A stretch of 64,000 nt of DNA from Actinomyces sp. HPA0247 (lineage in GTDB: Bacteria > Actinomycetota > Actinomycetes > Actinomycetales > Actinomycetaceae), in the NCBI GenBank assembly GCA_000411415.1, contig KE150452.1:244200-308199 (forward strand), given 5' to 3'. The notes beneath the pieces were generated by a model that saw nothing but the letters and a program-made list of their open reading frames with translations, made no database searches and was not told where the DNA came from. The first letter of the stretch is position 1. Each line of letters begins with the position of its first letter. The position numbers and the translations under genes are program-made. Below are positions 8,688-19,865 of this stretch, in pieces.

Positions 8688-10813
8688 GCGCTCTCCTCGG
8701 CGGTAGCATCGGCGCTGGCGTCGCCGGGCTGTTCAGTGCGGGGATTCGACTCACTCGGTGCCGGTGCTCCGACACGTAAGAACGGGTCGTTGACACGCTG
8801 GCGTCCCTCAACGACGTCGTCCTCGCCCAGCTGCCACGGAACGATGGTAATCACCACCCCGGGGACACCCAGGAGCGCGGCGCGCAGGCGGAGCGCGGAC
8901 TGGTTGTGCACGAAGTTCTCCCACCAGTGGGTGACGAGGAACTGGGGCATGTAGACCACCAGCATCTCGGTGGGCATCGAGCGACGACGCCCCCGCACGT
9001 ACTGCAAGATCACCGATGCGATGTCACGGTAGGGCGCTGACAGGAGCGTCAGAGGCACGGGAACACCGGAGGCCTTCCACTGGCGCAGAATCTTGTTTTC
9101 TTCCTCATCGTCCGCGACGACGGACACGAGCTCGATCGACGTTGGTGACGACGCGCGAGCAGCCGCGATCGCACGCATCGCGGGGCGTGACAGCGAGGAG
9201 ACGAGCACGAGGGCGCGCACGCGAGTGGGCAGCGCACGCCGAGCGTTCCAGTCGTCCACACGCAGCTGCGTGCGAACGGTTTCATAGTGGTGGTGAATCG
9301 AAATCTGGACGCCAAAAGCAATGGCGATCATGAGCAACGTGATCCACGCGCCGTGCGTGAACTTCGTGGCCAGCACGATGAGGAGCACGATGCCCGTCAT
9401 CATGAAGCCAACGATATTGACGGCGCGCGAGCGCAGAACGGCCATACGCTCCTGACCGGACTGACGCGAACGCAACTGCTTGTTCCAGTGCTTGATCATG
9501 CCCAGCTGCGAGAGCGTGAAGGAAATAAAGACGCCGACGACATAGAGCTGGATCAGGCGTGTCGTCTGTGCCTGGAAGCCGACGATGAGCGCGATCGCCG
9601 CGATGGTCAGAACGACGATGCCGTTCGAATACGACAGGCGATCGCCACGGCGCACCATCTGGTGAGGCAGGAAAGAATCACGCGACAGGACCGAGGCCAG
9701 CGTCGGGAATCCGTTAAACGCCGTGTTACCGGCGAGAACCAGGATGAAGCCGGTGACGACGGTGATCACAATGAACAGGATCGACCCTTGTCCGAAAACA
9801 GCCGACGCAATCTGAGAGATCGCCGGGTCGATCGGCGTTTTCTCCGGGACGGGCGCGCCCTGATAGGTCAACTGGCTCGCCGCGTCGTCGACGATTTTCA
9901 CGCCGGTCGCACGGGCCAGCACTAGGATTGAGATCATCATCGAAGCCGCGATGAGGCCGAGCATCGCCAGCGTGGTGGCCGCGTTGCGCGACTTGGGGCG
10001 GCGGAACATCGGCACGCCGTTAGAGATCGCCTCAACGCCGGTGAGGGCCGCGCAACCCGACGAGAAGGCGCGCATGAGGAGGAAAGCGCCCGCGAGTCCG
10101 GCGAGGCCGTCCGCGTGAGCGGGGGCAGCAACGAGCTCGTAGGCGGCCGTCGGAGCCGCACCCAGGTGCCCGGTTGCCATCTTTGCGAAACCGACGACGA
10201 CCATCAGGCCGATCGCGCCCATGTACAGGTAGGTGGGCACGGCAAACGCGCCACCGGCCTCGCGTGTACCGCGCAGGTTCAGAGTCGCCAGAATAATGAC
10301 GAGCGCCACCGCGATGGGAACCTCGTGGCCGAGGAGCGCGGGGACTGCCGTCGTGATGTAGTTGGCGCCCGACGAAATCGAGACGGCAACGGTGAGGATG
10401 TAGTCGACCAACAAGGCCGAGGCGACGAGGAGCCCCCACGACCGACCCAAGTTCGTGGTCACAACCTCGTAATCGCCGCCACCTGAGGGGTAGGCGTGAA
10501 CCGTCTGGCGGTAGGACGCGACCACGACAGCCAACACGAGAGCAACAACAACGCCCACCCAGACCGACTGAAGGGCGGCCATGGATCCGGCGAGCGCAAG
10601 CGTCAGGAGGACTTCATCGGGCGCGTAGGCGACCGACGAGAGCGCATCCGACGCGAAGATTGGCAGAGCAATACGTTTGGGGAGAAGCTGGTGGCCCATC
10701 GCGTCCGATCGCATCGGGCGTCCGATGAGCACGCGCTTTGCGTAGGCCAACAAGTTCGTCACGAATAACAAGCCTAGTCCACGTTGCCGAGCATGGGAAC
10801 GCCGAAACTTCAC
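8684..10813 (-). CDS. KimA-like potassium uptake transporter (APC superfamily permease)
   Basis: About 709 residues: 12 predicted membrane helices in the first 480, then a cytosolic domain of over 200 residues. From memory of Bacillus subtilis KimA (YdaO), similarity is strong along the whole length, including SDALSSVAY, LLVDYILTVAVSIS and ALTGVEAISN. Positions equivalent to the reported K+/H+ site residues D36, Y43, D117, T121, S125 and T230 are D56, Y63, D137, T141, S145 and T258. A K+/H+ symporter is therefore more likely than the default amino-acid permease label. The two TrkA genes next door fit this. The GTG at 10813 lacks a clear ribosome-binding site; a GTG at 10762 (692 residues) is a good alternative start. 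Confidence 0.8.
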   Translation of the reverse strand: MKFRRSHARQRGLGLLFVTNLLAYAKRVLIGRPMRSDAMGHQLLPKRIALPIFASDALSSVAYAPDEVLLTLALAGSMAALQSVWVGVVVALVLAVVVASYRQTVHAYPSGGGDYEVVTTNLGRSWGLLVASALLVDYILTVAVSISSGANYITTAVPALLGHEVPIAVALVIILATLNLRGTREAGGAFAVPTYLYMGAIGLMVVVGFAKMATGHLGAAPTAAYELVAAPAHADGLAGLAGAFLLMRAFSSGCAALTGVEAISNGVPMFRRPKSRNAATTLAMLGLIAASMMISILVLARATGVKIVDDAASQLTYQGAPVPEKTPIDPAISQIASAVFGQGSILFIVITVVTGFILVLAGNTAFNGFPTLASVLSRDSFLPHQMVRRGDRLSYSNGIVVLTIAAIALIVGFQAQTTRLIQLYVVGVFISFTLSQLGMIKHWNKQLRSRQSGQERMAVLRSRAVNIVGFMMTGIVLLIVLATKFTHGAWITLLMIAIAFGVQISIHHHYETVRTQLRVDDWNARRALPTRVRALVLVSSLSRPAMRAIAAARASSPTSIELVSVVADDEEENKILRQWKASGVPVPLTLLSAPYRDIASVILQYVRGRRRSMPTEMLVVYMPQFLVTHWWENFVHNQSALRLRAALLGVPGVVITIVPWQLGEDDVVEGRQRVNDPFLRVGAPAPSESNPRTEQPGDASADATAEESA

Positions 10814-10839
10814 GCATGGCTATTACGCGGGGACCGGAG

Positions 10840-10845
10840 TACTTT
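10840..10845 (+). promoter_or_regulatory. -10 hexamer of a likely leaderless trkA promoter
   Basis: TACTTT is followed by seven bases and the GTG at 10853. The nearest GGAG lies too far upstream (10836-10839) to serve as a ribosome-binding site. This supports GTG 10853 as the start instead of the in-frame ATG at 10784. Confidence 0.6.
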
Positions 10846-10852
10846 GGTAGTC

Positions 10853-11518
10853 GTGCACTTTGTGATCATGGGTTGCGGGCGCGTCGGCGCTCGCCTTGCA
10901 TCGACGTTGGACGCTGCGGGTCATTCCGTGGCGGTTATTGACCAGGATTCCAAGGCTTTCTCTCGCCTGTCACCGGACTTTTCCGGCCGTCGTGTGACGG
11001 GCGTGGGCATGGACCGTGACTGCCTGCGTCAAGCGAACATCAAGGAGGCGTATGCGTTTGCGGCAGTCTCATCGGGTGATAACTCGAACATTATTGCCGC
11101 GCGCGTCGCTCGTGAGGTTTTTCACGTTGAACACGTGGTTGCGCGCATCTATGACCCGACTCGCGCCTACCTGTATGAGCGCCTCGGCATTCCCACTGTT
11201 GCGTCTGTCCAGCGCACTGCGGAGTCGGTCCTGCGTCGCCTGCTGCCGCCGGATGCCTCACTGATCTGGTCACATCCGACCGGTGAGGTCGCTCTCGTCA
11301 ACGCAACGCCCTCTGCGCCCTGGTATGGGCTGAGCTTCCAGCTCGTCGAGGAGCTGACGGGGTGCCGGATTGCATTCACCTCGCGCCTGGGGTCGATTCG
11401 CACGGCATCGCCTGACCTGGTCGTTCAGGAGCACGACCAACTGTACTTTGCGATCAATGGGACGGATACGGCCGCGCTGCGCGATCAGCTGGCCAGCCCG
11501 CCCAAGACGGAGGAGTGA
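10853..11518 (+). CDS. trkA: TrkA family potassium uptake regulatory protein (first of pair)
   Basis: A 221-residue cytosolic RCK protein. The N-terminal Rossmann fold starts at once with HFVIMGCGRVGARLA, the NAD(H)-binding glycine motif, and RCK-C follows from about 135. It should gate a K+ transporter in response to nucleotides. The start is GTG 10853 because the family begins right at this glycine-rich strand and a -10-like TACTTT sits seven bases before it. It is divergent from the KimA-like gene and 2 bases from the second trkA. No TrkH/TrkG membrane partner is encoded nearby, so the KimA-like protein is the obvious candidate. Counterpart of mycobacterial ceoB. Confidence 0.9.
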   Translation: MHFVIMGCGRVGARLASTLDAAGHSVAVIDQDSKAFSRLSPDFSGRRVTGVGMDRDCLRQANIKEAYAFAAVSSGDNSNIIAARVAREVFHVEHVVARIYDPTRAYLYERLGIPTVASVQRTAESVLRRLLPPDASLIWSHPTGEVALVNATPSAPWYGLSFQLVEELTGCRIAFTSRLGSIRTASPDLVVQEHDQLYFAINGTDTAALRDQLASPPKTEE

Positions 11519-11520
11519 GC

Positions 11521-12219
11521 ATGAAGATCGTCATTGCTGGAGCCGGTTCGGTCGGGCGCAGCGTTGCCCTGGAGCTCCTCGCTCACGGTCACGACATTAC
11601 CCTGATCGACAACATGCCCGAAAAGCTGCGTATTTCCTCGGTTGCTGACGCTGACTGGGTGCTCGCAGATGCGTGCTCGCCCGATGCCCTGCGCGACGCT
11701 GGCGTGGCCGAGGCCGACGTGATGGTTGCAGCCACGGGGGACGACAAGGCGAACCTGGTCATCTCTCTGCTGGCCAAAACGGAGTTTGCGGTTCCTCGCG
11801 TCGTCGCCCGCCTGAACAACCCGAAGAACGAGTGGCTCTTTGATCAGGCATGGGGTGTGGATGTGTCGGTGTCGACGCCGCGCATCATGACGTCTCTCGT
11901 CGAAGAGGCCGTGTCGGTGGGTATCCCGGTGCGCCTGTTCTCTTTCAATACCGCTGCCGTATCTATGCACGCTCTCATCCTGCCGGACGATTCTCCGGTC
12001 GTCGGCAAGCGCGTCCACTCCCTCGAGTTGCCTGCGCGCTCGGTGCTAGCTGCGCTCCTGCGCGATGGCCGTCCGATCACTCCGAGCGCCGATGACGTGT
12101 TCGAGGCCGCGGACGAGCTACTCCTGCTCGTCCCCGATGCGGATGCCGAGGAGCTGACGAAGCTTCGTCAGTTGGTCGCTTCTCCTGAGTCCGAGGCATC
12201 CTCCGAGGACGAGGAGTAG
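11521..12219 (+). CDS. trkA: TrkA family potassium uptake regulatory protein (second of pair)
   Basis: A 232-residue paralogue of the preceding gene with the same Rossmann plus RCK-C layout; the glycine motif is GAGSVGRSVAL at residues 7-17. Tandem single-RCK proteins can form heteromeric gating rings, as inferred for mycobacterial CeoB/CeoC. ATG 11521 is preferred over GTG 11515 because GGAGG at 11509-11513 is correctly spaced for it. The last 52 bases overlap, in convergent orientation, the 3' end of the DUF3159 gene, so the C-terminal acidic tail is encoded opposite the acidic tail of that neighbour. Confidence 0.9.
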   Translation: MKIVIAGAGSVGRSVALELLAHGHDITLIDNMPEKLRISSVADADWVLADACSPDALRDAGVAEADVMVAATGDDKANLVISLLAKTEFAVPRVVARLNNPKNEWLFDQAWGVDVSVSTPRIMTSLVEEAVSVGIPVRLFSFNTAAVSMHALILPDDSPVVGKRVHSLELPARSVLAALLRDGRPITPSADDVFEAADELLLLVPDADAEELTKLRQLVASPESEASSEDEE

Positions 12220-12836
12220 CCGCGCAGCCCCCACCAGGTGGCCCAGGCGCCCAGGGCGAAGAGCGGGAGGCCCAGGGCCAGCTTGGCGATACCGAGCGCC
12301 GCGACCTGGCCACCGAGCCAGAGAGGGGCCTGGACTGCGACACGCGCCGCGAAGATTCCCGCCCACATCCACGTGAGTAGGTTGCACCTGCGCGCGAGGT
12401 CCGCGCGTGCCGGGTCGGACTGCCATCCCTTAGCCAGGCCCGTCAGTGGCCCGTAGAACTGGGCGACGAGGCCTCGCCTGAGCAGGACGGACAGGGCGAA
12501 GGCGAGGGCCATGGCCACGTTCGTGGCAATGCCCCACGCGAAGTAATTCTCCCCGCGTCCCGTGGCCGCGGCAAAAATGACGCCGATGGCGACGCCGAAC
12601 AGCCCCGAGAGGGCCTGCTGGAGCCCCTGTCTCTGGACAAGCCGGAGCACACAGGCGAGCAACGCCACGCACGACGCCGCTACCAGTGTCGGCACGAGGG
12701 CGCGGGTTGCGACGAAGACGATCACGAAAACAAGGCCGGGAGCCGTCGCCTCGATGACTCCGCGCGTACCTCCGAGCGCGTCTGACCAGGAGAAGTCCTC
12801 GGAGGTTGCCTGGTCCATCCAACGCGGAGTGGGCAT
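12168..12836 (-). CDS. DUF3159 family membrane protein
   Basis: A 222-residue protein with about five to six hydrophobic helices beginning near residue 30 (APGLVFVIVFVATRAL) and ending in a short acidic tail. It matches the actinobacterial DUF3159 family (Rv2693c type), whose function is unknown. Its place between the TrkA pair and the OB-fold gene is conserved across Actinomycetota. The start ATG at 12834-12836 overlaps the OB-fold stop (ATGA), so it is the last gene of a four-gene minus-strand operon: DUF4193, DUF3710, OB-fold, DUF3159. Confidence 0.82.
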   Translation of the reverse strand: MPTPRWMDQATSEDFSWSDALGGTRGVIEATAPGLVFVIVFVATRALVPTLVAASCVALLACVLRLVQRQGLQQALSGLFGVAIGVIFAAATGRGENYFAWGIATNVAMALAFALSVLLRRGLVAQFYGPLTGLAKGWQSDPARADLARRCNLLTWMWAGIFAARVAVQAPLWLGGQVAALGIAKLALGLPLFALGAWATWWGLRGYSSSSEDASDSGEATN

Positions 12837-13216
12837 CAGCCTTCCCCTGCGATGACGCGATACAGGGGATTGATAATCACGAGGCGGTCCCCCGTACGCC
12901 CGACAGTGCCCTCAACTTCGAGGCGCTGGCCGACGCTGAGCCCGGGGATGGACGTGCGCCCAGGCCAGCGCAGCTCCAGAGTGTCGGTGCCGTCGTAGAG
13001 CGTGGCGACGAGCACCCGCTGAGTGCCTTCCTCGGGCGGGTAGGTCATGCCGAGGAGCGTGCCGAAGACGAGCACGTGCGAGCGGTCCGTCACGTCGCGG
13101 ATAGGCGTGACCCCGCGGGCGGCGCGCGCCGAGTCCTCGTCGAGAGCTGCGTCCAGAGAACGCGCATCCTTATCGAGGCCGAGCGCGGCGCCGACCCGAG
13201 CGATCCACGATGCCAT
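12836..13216 (-). CDS. OB-fold nucleic acid binding domain protein (Rv2694c type)
   Basis: A 126-residue cytosolic protein. The C-terminal 70 residues are a small OB-fold: HVLVFGTLLGMTYPP, then two beta hairpins and LEVEGTVGRTGDRLVIINP. The homologue in mycobacteria sits in the same place. A role in nucleic-acid binding is only inferred from the fold. The start is ATG 13214-13216 (MASWIARVG), one base after the DUF3710 stop. A much longer in-frame extension exists upstream but lies entirely over DUF3710 and has shadow-like composition, so it was not used. Confidence 0.78.
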   Translation of the reverse strand: MASWIARVGAALGLDKDARSLDAALDEDSARAARGVTPIRDVTDRSHVLVFGTLLGMTYPPEEGTQRVLVATLYDGTDTLELRWPGRTSIPGLSVGQRLEVEGTVGRTGDRLVIINPLYRVIAGEG

Positions 13217-13217
13217 G

Positions 13218-13850
13218 TCAGGCCTCCTGAGCACCCGCGGGCAGGTGCACCGGGAGCAGCTCCAGGCGCGTGCGCGGGTGGTCATCGCGTCGCACGATAA
13301 TGCGATCGATGACCTTCTCGATCTCGACGCCGGCGTCGGCGTTCGCGGCAGCCGGGCCGAGGATATCGATGCGCGCGAACCATCGGTCGCCTTCGCGACC
13401 GATGATACGCATGCGGGAGGTCGCAGAACGACCATCGGGCATCTGCATCGGCATATCGACGAGCAGCTCGTCTCCGTAGCGCGTCGGATAGTCGGCGACC
13501 TTGGCGCCCTGCTCTTCGAAACCCTTGCGGATTTCTTCGCGCAGCTCCTCCCACACGCCTCCGGATCGGGGCGCGGCGGCGACGCTCATCTGAATGCCGG
13601 AGCTACCGAGCACGACCAGGATCTGCAGGACGGTCGTACCGTCGTCAGCGACCTGCGTGCGCAGCTGCATGCCCTGAACCGCCGGGAACAGGATGGATCC
13701 CATGTCGACGTAGCCTTCGGAGGCGTCGACCTCACCGTAGTTGCGAGGGCCGGGCTCGCTCCAGATCTCCGCGTCTTCGTCGCTGAGGCGAGGCAGAACC
13801 TCAACCTCTTCGACGTCGTCTTCTGCAGTCTTCTTCTTGCGTCCGAACAT
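13218..13850 (-). CDS. DUF3710 family protein
   Basis: A 210-residue cytosolic protein starting MFGRKKK, then an acidic stretch and a mixed alpha/beta domain; matches DUF3710 (Rv2696c type). Function unknown. It lies 9 bases downstream of the DUF4193 gene and 1 base upstream of the OB-fold gene, so it is in the middle of a tightly packed operon whose order is conserved in Actinomycetota. No catalytic motif, signal peptide or membrane segment is visible. Confidence 0.82.
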   Translation of the reverse strand: MFGRKKKTAEDDVEEVEVLPRLSDEDAEIWSEPGPRNYGEVDASEGYVDMGSILFPAVQGMQLRTQVADDGTTVLQILVVLGSSGIQMSVAAAPRSGGVWEELREEIRKGFEEQGAKVADYPTRYGDELLVDMPMQMPDGRSATSRMRIIGREGDRWFARIDILGPAAANADAGVEIEKVIDRIIVRRDDHPRTRLELLPVHLPAGAQEA

Positions 13851-13859
13851 CGTCCTACC

Positions 13860-14162
13860 TCACATCGCGCACTCGGTGCACACGGGAGCGCCGCTGGCGT
13901 CCACGTGGTCGAGCTGCGACGCGTGGTGCACGAGGAAGCACTGCGAGCAGGTGAACTCGTCTTCTTGACGGGGAACGACGTGAACGGTCAGTTCTTCCTT
14001 TGACAGGTCAGCGCCGGGAAGTTCAAAATTCTCGGCGGCCTCGTTCTCGTCTTCCTCAATCTCAGCGGAGCCGGCGTCGTTGCGACGGGACTTCAGCTCT
14101 TCGATCGAGTCCTCTGCGACCTCGTCTTCGTTCTTGCGCGGCGCATCGTAATCGGTTGCCAT
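13860..14162 (-). CDS. DUF4193 family zinc-ribbon protein
   Basis: A 100-residue acidic protein with two CxxC knuckles at the C-terminus (TCSQCF and VCTECAM), expected to bind one zinc. It matches actinobacterial DUF4193 (Rv2699c type), function unknown. First gene of the minus-strand operon leading through DUF3710 and the OB-fold gene to DUF3159. ATG at 14160-14162 is preceded by GGGGAG at about 7 bases. The 166-base gap upstream is shared with the divergent sepH gene and must hold both promoters; I could not place them convincingly. Confidence 0.85.
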   Translation of the reverse strand: MATDYDAPRKNEDEVAEDSIEELKSRRNDAGSAEIEEDENEAAENFELPGADLSKEELTVHVVPRQEDEFTCSQCFLVHHASQLDHVDASGAPVCTECAM

Positions 14163-14328
14163 GGTTCTCCCCTTTCGCCTCTCGAGCCGGTTTGCGCGAG
14201 TGGTCTATGCGCAGGGAGGATAACACTTGTGAGAGGAATGTGCCATCGTATGTGTGACACGCGCCCAGCTACGCGACATTCTCGGCATTATTTGAGACGA
14301 TTCGACCTAGACGTATGAGGAGGAAGTG

Positions 14329-15567
14329 ATGATTGAGCTCGAATTGCTCGGGACCAGCGCCGATGGCGAGTCCCTGGTGCTCACCGATGCCCAGGGTGAA
14401 CGCTACTCGGTGTTGATCTCGGACGAGCTCCGCGGTGCGACGCGCCGTGACCGTCCGCGAGTGGAGCTTGCCCCCGCTCGTCCCACCTTGGCTCCTCGCG
14501 ACATTCAGGCACTGCTGCGTGCGGGTGCTACTCCTGCGGAAATCGCTTCCGAGCACGGGATGGAAGTCAGCGCCGTGGAGCGCTTTGAGGCCCCCGTTCA
14601 GGCGGAAAAGGACTATGCGCTCACCCGTGCGCGCGCCGTTCGCATCGGTGAGGGCGGTCCGACGATGGGCGATCTTGTCGTTGATCGTCTGGCGGCTCGT
14701 GGCGTTGATCCCACCTCCCTGGAGTGGGCTGCCACGCGCGAGGCCGGAGAGCCCTGGCAGATTATCGTCACGTTCGTGCAGGGCGCAGCAGAGCACGCTG
14801 CGCACTGGCATCTGTCGAATTCCGGGGCCCTCGAGGCCATCGACCAGGAGGCGCAGTGGCTGACCGAGCAGGTATCCGCGTCCCCGACGGCGTCGATCTT
14901 CACTCCCCTGCCGCGCACTACGTCTACTGCCGCCCTTGATCCAGACGAGGAGGATCTGCGTAACCGCGAGGCGATCCTCGATCAGCTCAACGCTGTGCGC
15001 GGCAAGCGTCAGCAGATCGACTTGGACTTGGACGACGAGGTGGACGAGGAAGCCGAGTACCTCGCTGCGATCGCCAGCGAAGAAGAACCCGAGGCCACCG
15101 AACCAGATGCTTCTACAGGCCCCATTTCTGCGCGCATCTATTCACTCGCTTCCGCGCGTACAAAGGCCGAAGCACCGGCCCAAGCGTCCGAGGATGGGTT
15201 GTTCCCCGCAACCGGCCAGATCCCGTCGGCTCGCCCCGCGGCGACCGGATCCATCCCCGTTGCGTCGCGCTCGCCCAGGAACGAGGCCCCGGCCTCGTCG
15301 GGCGTCCTCCCGTGGCTATCGGAGGCTCCTGGCTCCTCCGACGAAGAGAAAACCACCGAACCACAGGCTGAAGAGCTGCAGACCCCGGCGATTCCTATGA
15401 AGGCCGTTGCGCCGACTGATTCGACGTCCGACAAGGCTGAAGAAGGCGCGACAGGGGCCGTCCCCGCGCAGGGCATCACCGGTTCGCGTATGGCCCGCGC
15501 ATCCTCAAAGAAAAACCGCAGGTCAGTACCCAGCTGGGACGAGATCCTGTTCGGATCAAAGCCCTAA
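14329..15567 (+). CDS. sepH: Septation protein SepH (DUF3071)
   Basis: A 412-residue cell-division regulator. In Streptomyces and mycobacteria SepH binds FtsZ and stimulates filament assembly. The N-terminal DUF3071 domain (1-110) contains a helix-turn-helix segment, LAPRDIQALLRAGATPAEIA at about 53-72. A long acidic, low-complexity middle (about 200-390) follows, then the conserved basic C-terminal motif RRSVPSWDEILFG. ATG 14329 is used because GAGGAGGA at 14317-14324 is correctly spaced; a GTG one codon earlier is possible. It is divergent from DUF4193 and convergent with the phosphodiesterase gene. Confidence 0.9.
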   Translation: MIELELLGTSADGESLVLTDAQGERYSVLISDELRGATRRDRPRVELAPARPTLAPRDIQALLRAGATPAEIASEHGMEVSAVERFEAPVQAEKDYALTRARAVRIGEGGPTMGDLVVDRLAARGVDPTSLEWAATREAGEPWQIIVTFVQGAAEHAAHWHLSNSGALEAIDQEAQWLTEQVSASPTASIFTPLPRTTSTAALDPDEEDLRNREAILDQLNAVRGKRQQIDLDLDDEVDEEAEYLAAIASEEEPEATEPDASTGPISARIYSLASARTKAEAPAQASEDGLFPATGQIPSARPAATGSIPVASRSPRNEAPASSGVLPWLSEAPGSSDEEKTTEPQAEELQTPAIPMKAVAPTDSTSDKAEEGATGAVPAQGITGSRMARASSKKNRRSVPSWDEILFGSKP

Positions 15568-15585
15568 GCACTCGTTCTCTGCAGG

Positions 15586-15614
15586 CGGTCGCTCTTAGCG
15601 CAGAGCGGCCGTTT
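15586..15614. terminator. Bidirectional terminator between sepH and the phosphodiesterase gene
   Basis: A 10-bp stem with one G-U pair (left arm 15586-15595, right arm 15602-15611, 6-base loop) is followed by TTTG. It sits between two convergent genes. Confidence 0.55.
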
Positions 15615-15633
15615 GCCGCCTCCCGGTGAATTC

Positions 15634-16782
15634 CTAGGACAGAACCACGACCGGGATGCGCATTTCCGTTGAGGTGAGCGACCCGTGGACACCCGGCATT
15701 GCGATCGCCGATGCGCTCTGCGTGCGCGAGTCGACGACTCCGCCACGGCCTCGTGCGAGCACGAGGAAATCTCCGATGACCGCCGCACCGTCGCCGGCGC
15801 CGATGAGGGCGCTGATCGCCTCTCCTGAGACGATCCATGCGCTCTCTCCCAGGACATCGCGCCAGCGCGCCTCCACCTCGTCGGCACGTCCTGCATCAGC
15901 GTGAACGTGCACGGCTCGAGTCTCTCCCGCGACGATGCGCACGCCCTCGCGCAGGGCGGGGGCGGACGCCACATCGACGATCTGCGACGCATCGACGTTG
16001 ATCATTCCATGATCGGCCGTCATGACAGTCCGCACGCCCGCAGGCAGCGACCTGAGCAGGCGCGCGAGCCCGGCATCGAACTCTTCCAGATTGGCGATCC
16101 AACTGTCCGAACCGACGCCCGATCCGTGGCCCGCGTGGTCGATCTCAGACCAGTACAGGTACACAACGGGCGTGCCGGCGCGCAGTTCGCGCAGGGCAGC
16201 GCTGACGCGCTCATCAAGCGTCTCTGCGGGCACGTGACGTGCTCCCCGCAGGGCTGCCCCCGTCAGACCGGAGCCCGCGAAACGCGCCGGGGAGACGACC
16301 GCAGAAGCAACGTCCGCGGCGGCCAGGCGCTCAAAGTACGTGGGGACCGGTTGCCACTCGCTGGGCGCAGGACCGCCCTCCATGGCGAGCAGGTTCATGA
16401 CGGTGCCCCTATATGCGACGGAAAAGCCCACCATGTTCGTGGCGCCCGGACGCTCTCCCGTCCCAAAGGCGGTGATCGCCGCTGCCGTCGTCGAGGGGAC
16501 CACCGTATGAATCGAACGAACATCGCCTCGCACGCGGCGCAGCGTCGGAGTGTGACCCACGTACTCCTCAATAAGCTCATACCCGAGGCCATCCACGAGG
16601 ATCAGAAGCAGCTGGTGGGCGCCCGTCTCCATACCGAGTGAGGCGGCGGCCTGAGTGGACGCGCCGGGCAGGGCGGGATCGATCGTGGCGAGGCCACCCG
16701 CAACAACGTCCGTGATGAGCGGATCACCAACACGAGGCAGGTCAGCGCCGGGCAGATGCAGCGTCACTGCGCCCTCACTCAC
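15634..16782 (-). CDS. Alkaline phosphatase superfamily type I phosphodiesterase / nucleotide pyrophosphatase
   Basis: A 382-residue hydrolase of the phosphodiesterase/nucleotide pyrophosphatase family. Metal and nucleophile elements are visible: D64 in LVDGLGY, the likely nucleophile threonine at T98-T99 in PSTTAAA, and the late metal motif TADHGM. No signal peptide is present, so it is probably cytosolic. The natural substrate is unknown; nucleotide diesters are a guess from the family. It overlaps the upstream DUF5998 gene by 8 bases and lies beside sepH and parC, an arrangement I recall from Streptomyces and related genomes. Confidence 0.82.
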   Translation of the reverse strand: MSEGAVTLHLPGADLPRVGDPLITDVVAGGLATIDPALPGASTQAAASLGMETGAHQLLLILVDGLGYELIEEYVGHTPTLRRVRGDVRSIHTVVPSTTAAAITAFGTGERPGATNMVGFSVAYRGTVMNLLAMEGGPAPSEWQPVPTYFERLAAADVASAVVSPARFAGSGLTGAALRGARHVPAETLDERVSAALRELRAGTPVVYLYWSEIDHAGHGSGVGSDSWIANLEEFDAGLARLLRSLPAGVRTVMTADHGMINVDASQIVDVASAPALREGVRIVAGETRAVHVHADAGRADEVEARWRDVLGESAWIVSGEAISALIGAGDGAAVIGDFLVLARGRGGVVDSRTQSASAIAMPGVHGSLTSTEMRIPVVVLS

Positions 16783-17311
16783 TGTGGGTCCCCATCAGCT
16801 GTGCCAGTCGATCCACGAACGCCATGGCCTCATCGAGTGCATCTCGCCCGTCGGCTGCCGCCGAGATACGGAAGGTCAGGTCGTCGGGGAAGGACGAACC
16901 TGTCAAACCGTGGTCCGCCATGCAATTCGGGTCGTCACAGTGGGCGGGCTCAAGCTCGAGGCGGCGCGCACCCTTCAGGTCGAGCGCAATCGTCATTTCA
17001 GACAAACCTGTGGCGTTTTCGGGGTCCGTGTAGACCTCCATCGTCGAGTATCCGGCGATGTCTCCCACGCGGTGGACGGCCGTCGCAATCGTCGCGGAAC
17101 CGCCGTCCATCTCGTCGACGTGCAGCTGGACGATCGCACGATCCGTCAACGAGGCGATCGTCAGGTGGCGGAACACCGACCCCCGGTCAAAACCCGTGTC
17201 CACCTGGCACAGCGTCGCGAGCGGCTCCGCGCTGCCCAGAGCCCGGCGCAGCGCACGCTGCACCGCCTTGGGGTAAAAGCCCCCACGTTCGATACGGGTC
17301 CATGTGTCCAT
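16775..17311 (-). CDS. DUF5998 family protein
   Basis: A 178-residue protein beginning MDTWTRIERGGFYPKAVQRA, matching the actinobacterial DUF5998 family of unknown function. Two cysteines in the segment PAHCDDPNCMADHG could bind metal. The start ATG 17309-17311 is chosen because the family begins here. A purine-rich GGAGG abuts it with no spacing, so it cannot be a normal ribosome-binding site; CACAAT six bases upstream may be a leaderless -10. A longer in-frame N-terminus runs into parC and is rejected. It is divergent from parC with about 67 bases between starts, and is cotranscribed with the phosphodiesterase. Confidence 0.78.
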   Translation of the reverse strand: MDTWTRIERGGFYPKAVQRALRRALGSAEPLATLCQVDTGFDRGSVFRHLTIASLTDRAIVQLHVDEMDGGSATIATAVHRVGDIAGYSTMEVYTDPENATGLSEMTIALDLKGARRLELEPAHCDDPNCMADHGLTGSSFPDDLTFRISAAADGRDALDEAMAFVDRLAQLMGTHSE

Positions 17312-17365
17312 CCTCCAATTGTGCCCCGAAGCGGCGCGCCAGTCGAAATGAGCGCCGACCCGCGC

Positions 17366-17371
17366 AATAAT
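17366..17371 (+). promoter_or_regulatory. -10 hexamer of a likely leaderless parC promoter
   Basis: AATAAT is followed by seven bases (GGCGCGT) and the ATG at 17379. It overlaps the upstream in-frame ATG at 17370, which argues against that ATG as start. Confidence 0.55.
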
Positions 17372-17378
17372 GGCGCGT

Positions 17379-19847
<2,469 letters not shown>

Positions 19848-19865
19848 TGCTCCGCTGTTTTTTGA

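Noticed and set aside
10784..10852. Longer N-terminus for the first TrkA protein
   Set aside because: The 23 extra residues precede the Rossmann start found at the N-terminus throughout the family and would include the -10-like hexamer.
10814..10852. c-di-AMP (ydaO) riboswitch before the KimA-like gene
   Set aside because: In Bacillus this transporter has such a riboswitch, but the divergent gap here (40-90 bases) is too short to hold one and no matching motifs are seen.
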